A stretch of DNA of 7,656 bases, taken from positions 1 to 7,656 of the forward strand of contig JAHFTI010000189.1 in assembly GCA_023265535.1 (NCBI GenBank), in the 5' to 3' direction. Shown here piece by piece: positions 7,306 to 7,656 of the stretch (its first letter is position 1; every line of letters starts with the position of its first letter). The notes under the pieces were generated by a model that saw only the letters and a list, made by a program, of their open reading frames with translations, ran no database searches and had not been told where the DNA came from. This DNA is from Opitutaceae bacterium. Its GTDB lineage: Bacteria > Verrucomicrobiota > Verrucomicrobiia > Opitutales > Opitutaceae. A program made the position numbers and the translations under genes.

Positions 7306-7656
7306 CTACAGCTTGTTGATGGTGGCGAGGGCGCGTGCGCTGGGTGTCATGCCTGCGCCTGCCGCCTCGGGGGCGACATAGAAGCCGTTCTCGATCCTTG
7401 CAGGTACCTCCATCCAGTCGCGCAACCACGGTATGTACTCGAGCAGGGCGCACGAGGGGTGCGCAAAGCAGAGGTGCTGGTGCACCTGGCACATGTCGCC
7501 CACGTGTGGCACCACCGGCAGGCTGTAACAGCGCGCCATGTCGGCCACCTGCCAGAATTCGGTCACGCCTGCCAGGCGCACGACATCGGGCTGCACATAA
7601 TGCACCGCCCCCGCCTGGATGAAGTCGCGGAACTGCGAGGAGGTGTAGAGTTGCTC
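7306..7656 (-). CDS. Mandelate racemase/muconate lactonizing enzyme family protein, C-terminal part (sugar-acid dehydratase-like)
   Basis: Only the last 116 codons are present; the 5' part runs off the right edge. Reading in frame from the edge begins EQLYTSSQFRDFIQAGAVHYVQPDVVRL and ends INKL-stop (TAG at 7308-7306). The fragment matches the C-terminal barrel half of the enolase superfamily's mandelate racemase subgroup. Glu1 of the fragment fits the third metal ligand. Asp24 (QPD) and His51 (VVPH) fit the catalytic Asp-His dyad, and Glu73 (LLEY) fits the late active-site Glu. The Glu1-Asp24 and Asp24-His51 spacings, 23 and 27, equal those of mandelate racemase (Glu247, Asp270, His297). The usual PGLG near the end is PEAAGAG. 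Such enzymes dehydrate aldonic or related sugar acids, or cycloisomerise their lactones, in the cytoplasm; the substrate cannot be told from this part. It lies upstream of the GH2 gene on the same strand, consistent with a shared carbohydrate role. Confidence 0.88.
   Translation of the reverse strand, partial: EQLYTSSQFRDFIQAGAVHYVQPDVVRLAGVTEFWQVADMARCYSLPVVPHVGDMCQVHQHLCFAHPSCALLEYIPWLRDWMEVPARIENGFYVAPEAAGAGMTPSARALATINKL

Noticed and set aside
7522..7532. GCTGTAACAGC palindrome inside the enolase-superfamily gene, resembling an operator half-site
   Set aside because: It is only 11 bp, lies in coding sequence specifying Cys-Tyr-Ser, and lacks the ATGTTA...TAACAT arms of the two intergenic sites. 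Probably chance.

Overview
The window is very GC-rich, with G or C at most third codon positions, and is almost fully coding. It carries three complete genes and one gene cut by the right edge. The style of the genes suggests a heterotrophic, glycan-degrading Verrucomicrobium, perhaps of the Opitutales/Opitutaceae: a LacI-type regulator with a divergent effector domain, a large secreted family 2 glycoside hydrolase with extra C-terminal domains, an enolase-superfamily sugar-acid enzyme and a Sel1-repeat secreted protein. This assignment is an inference from gene content; no rRNA or other phylogenetic marker is present.

Layout, left to right. Positions 8-2989 (+) encode a 993-residue exported protein with Asp-box (BNR-like) repeats in its N-terminal half, Sel1-like helical repeats in the middle and a Pro/Ala-rich tail. 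A 66-bp gap follows, then a LacI-family regulator at 3056-4102 (+). It runs convergently into a 1007-residue GH2 glycosidase at 4118-7141 (-). The two stop codons are 15 bp apart and lie in the arms of a small inverted repeat. A 164-bp intergenic region (7142-7305) separates the GH2 start from the end of the next minus-strand gene, the C-terminal 116 residues of a mandelate racemase/muconate lactonizing enzyme family protein (7306-7656, 5' part outside the window).

The most informative regulatory signal is a pair of related operator-like sites. A near-perfect 15-bp palindrome, ATGTTACAATAACAT, lies 33 bp upstream of the GH2 start codon. A degenerate copy, ATGTTACAGTAAACG, lies 6 bp upstream of the LacI-type gene. 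The half-site resembles the one I recall for the E. coli GntR/IdnR gluconate and idonate regulators, whose recognition helix also begins Met-Thr. The simplest model is that the regulator controls itself and the GH2 gene, so that a secreted glycosidase and a cytoplasmic sugar-acid dehydratase-like enzyme serve one carbohydrate catabolic locus. The substrate cannot be read from the sequence.

The GH2 protein keeps the expected nucleophile glutamate but has Asn where the family's acid/base glutamate normally sits (GNN instead of GNE). That makes its mechanism and substrate class the most interesting enzymatic question here. I saw no mobile elements, CRISPR arrays, tRNA or rRNA genes.
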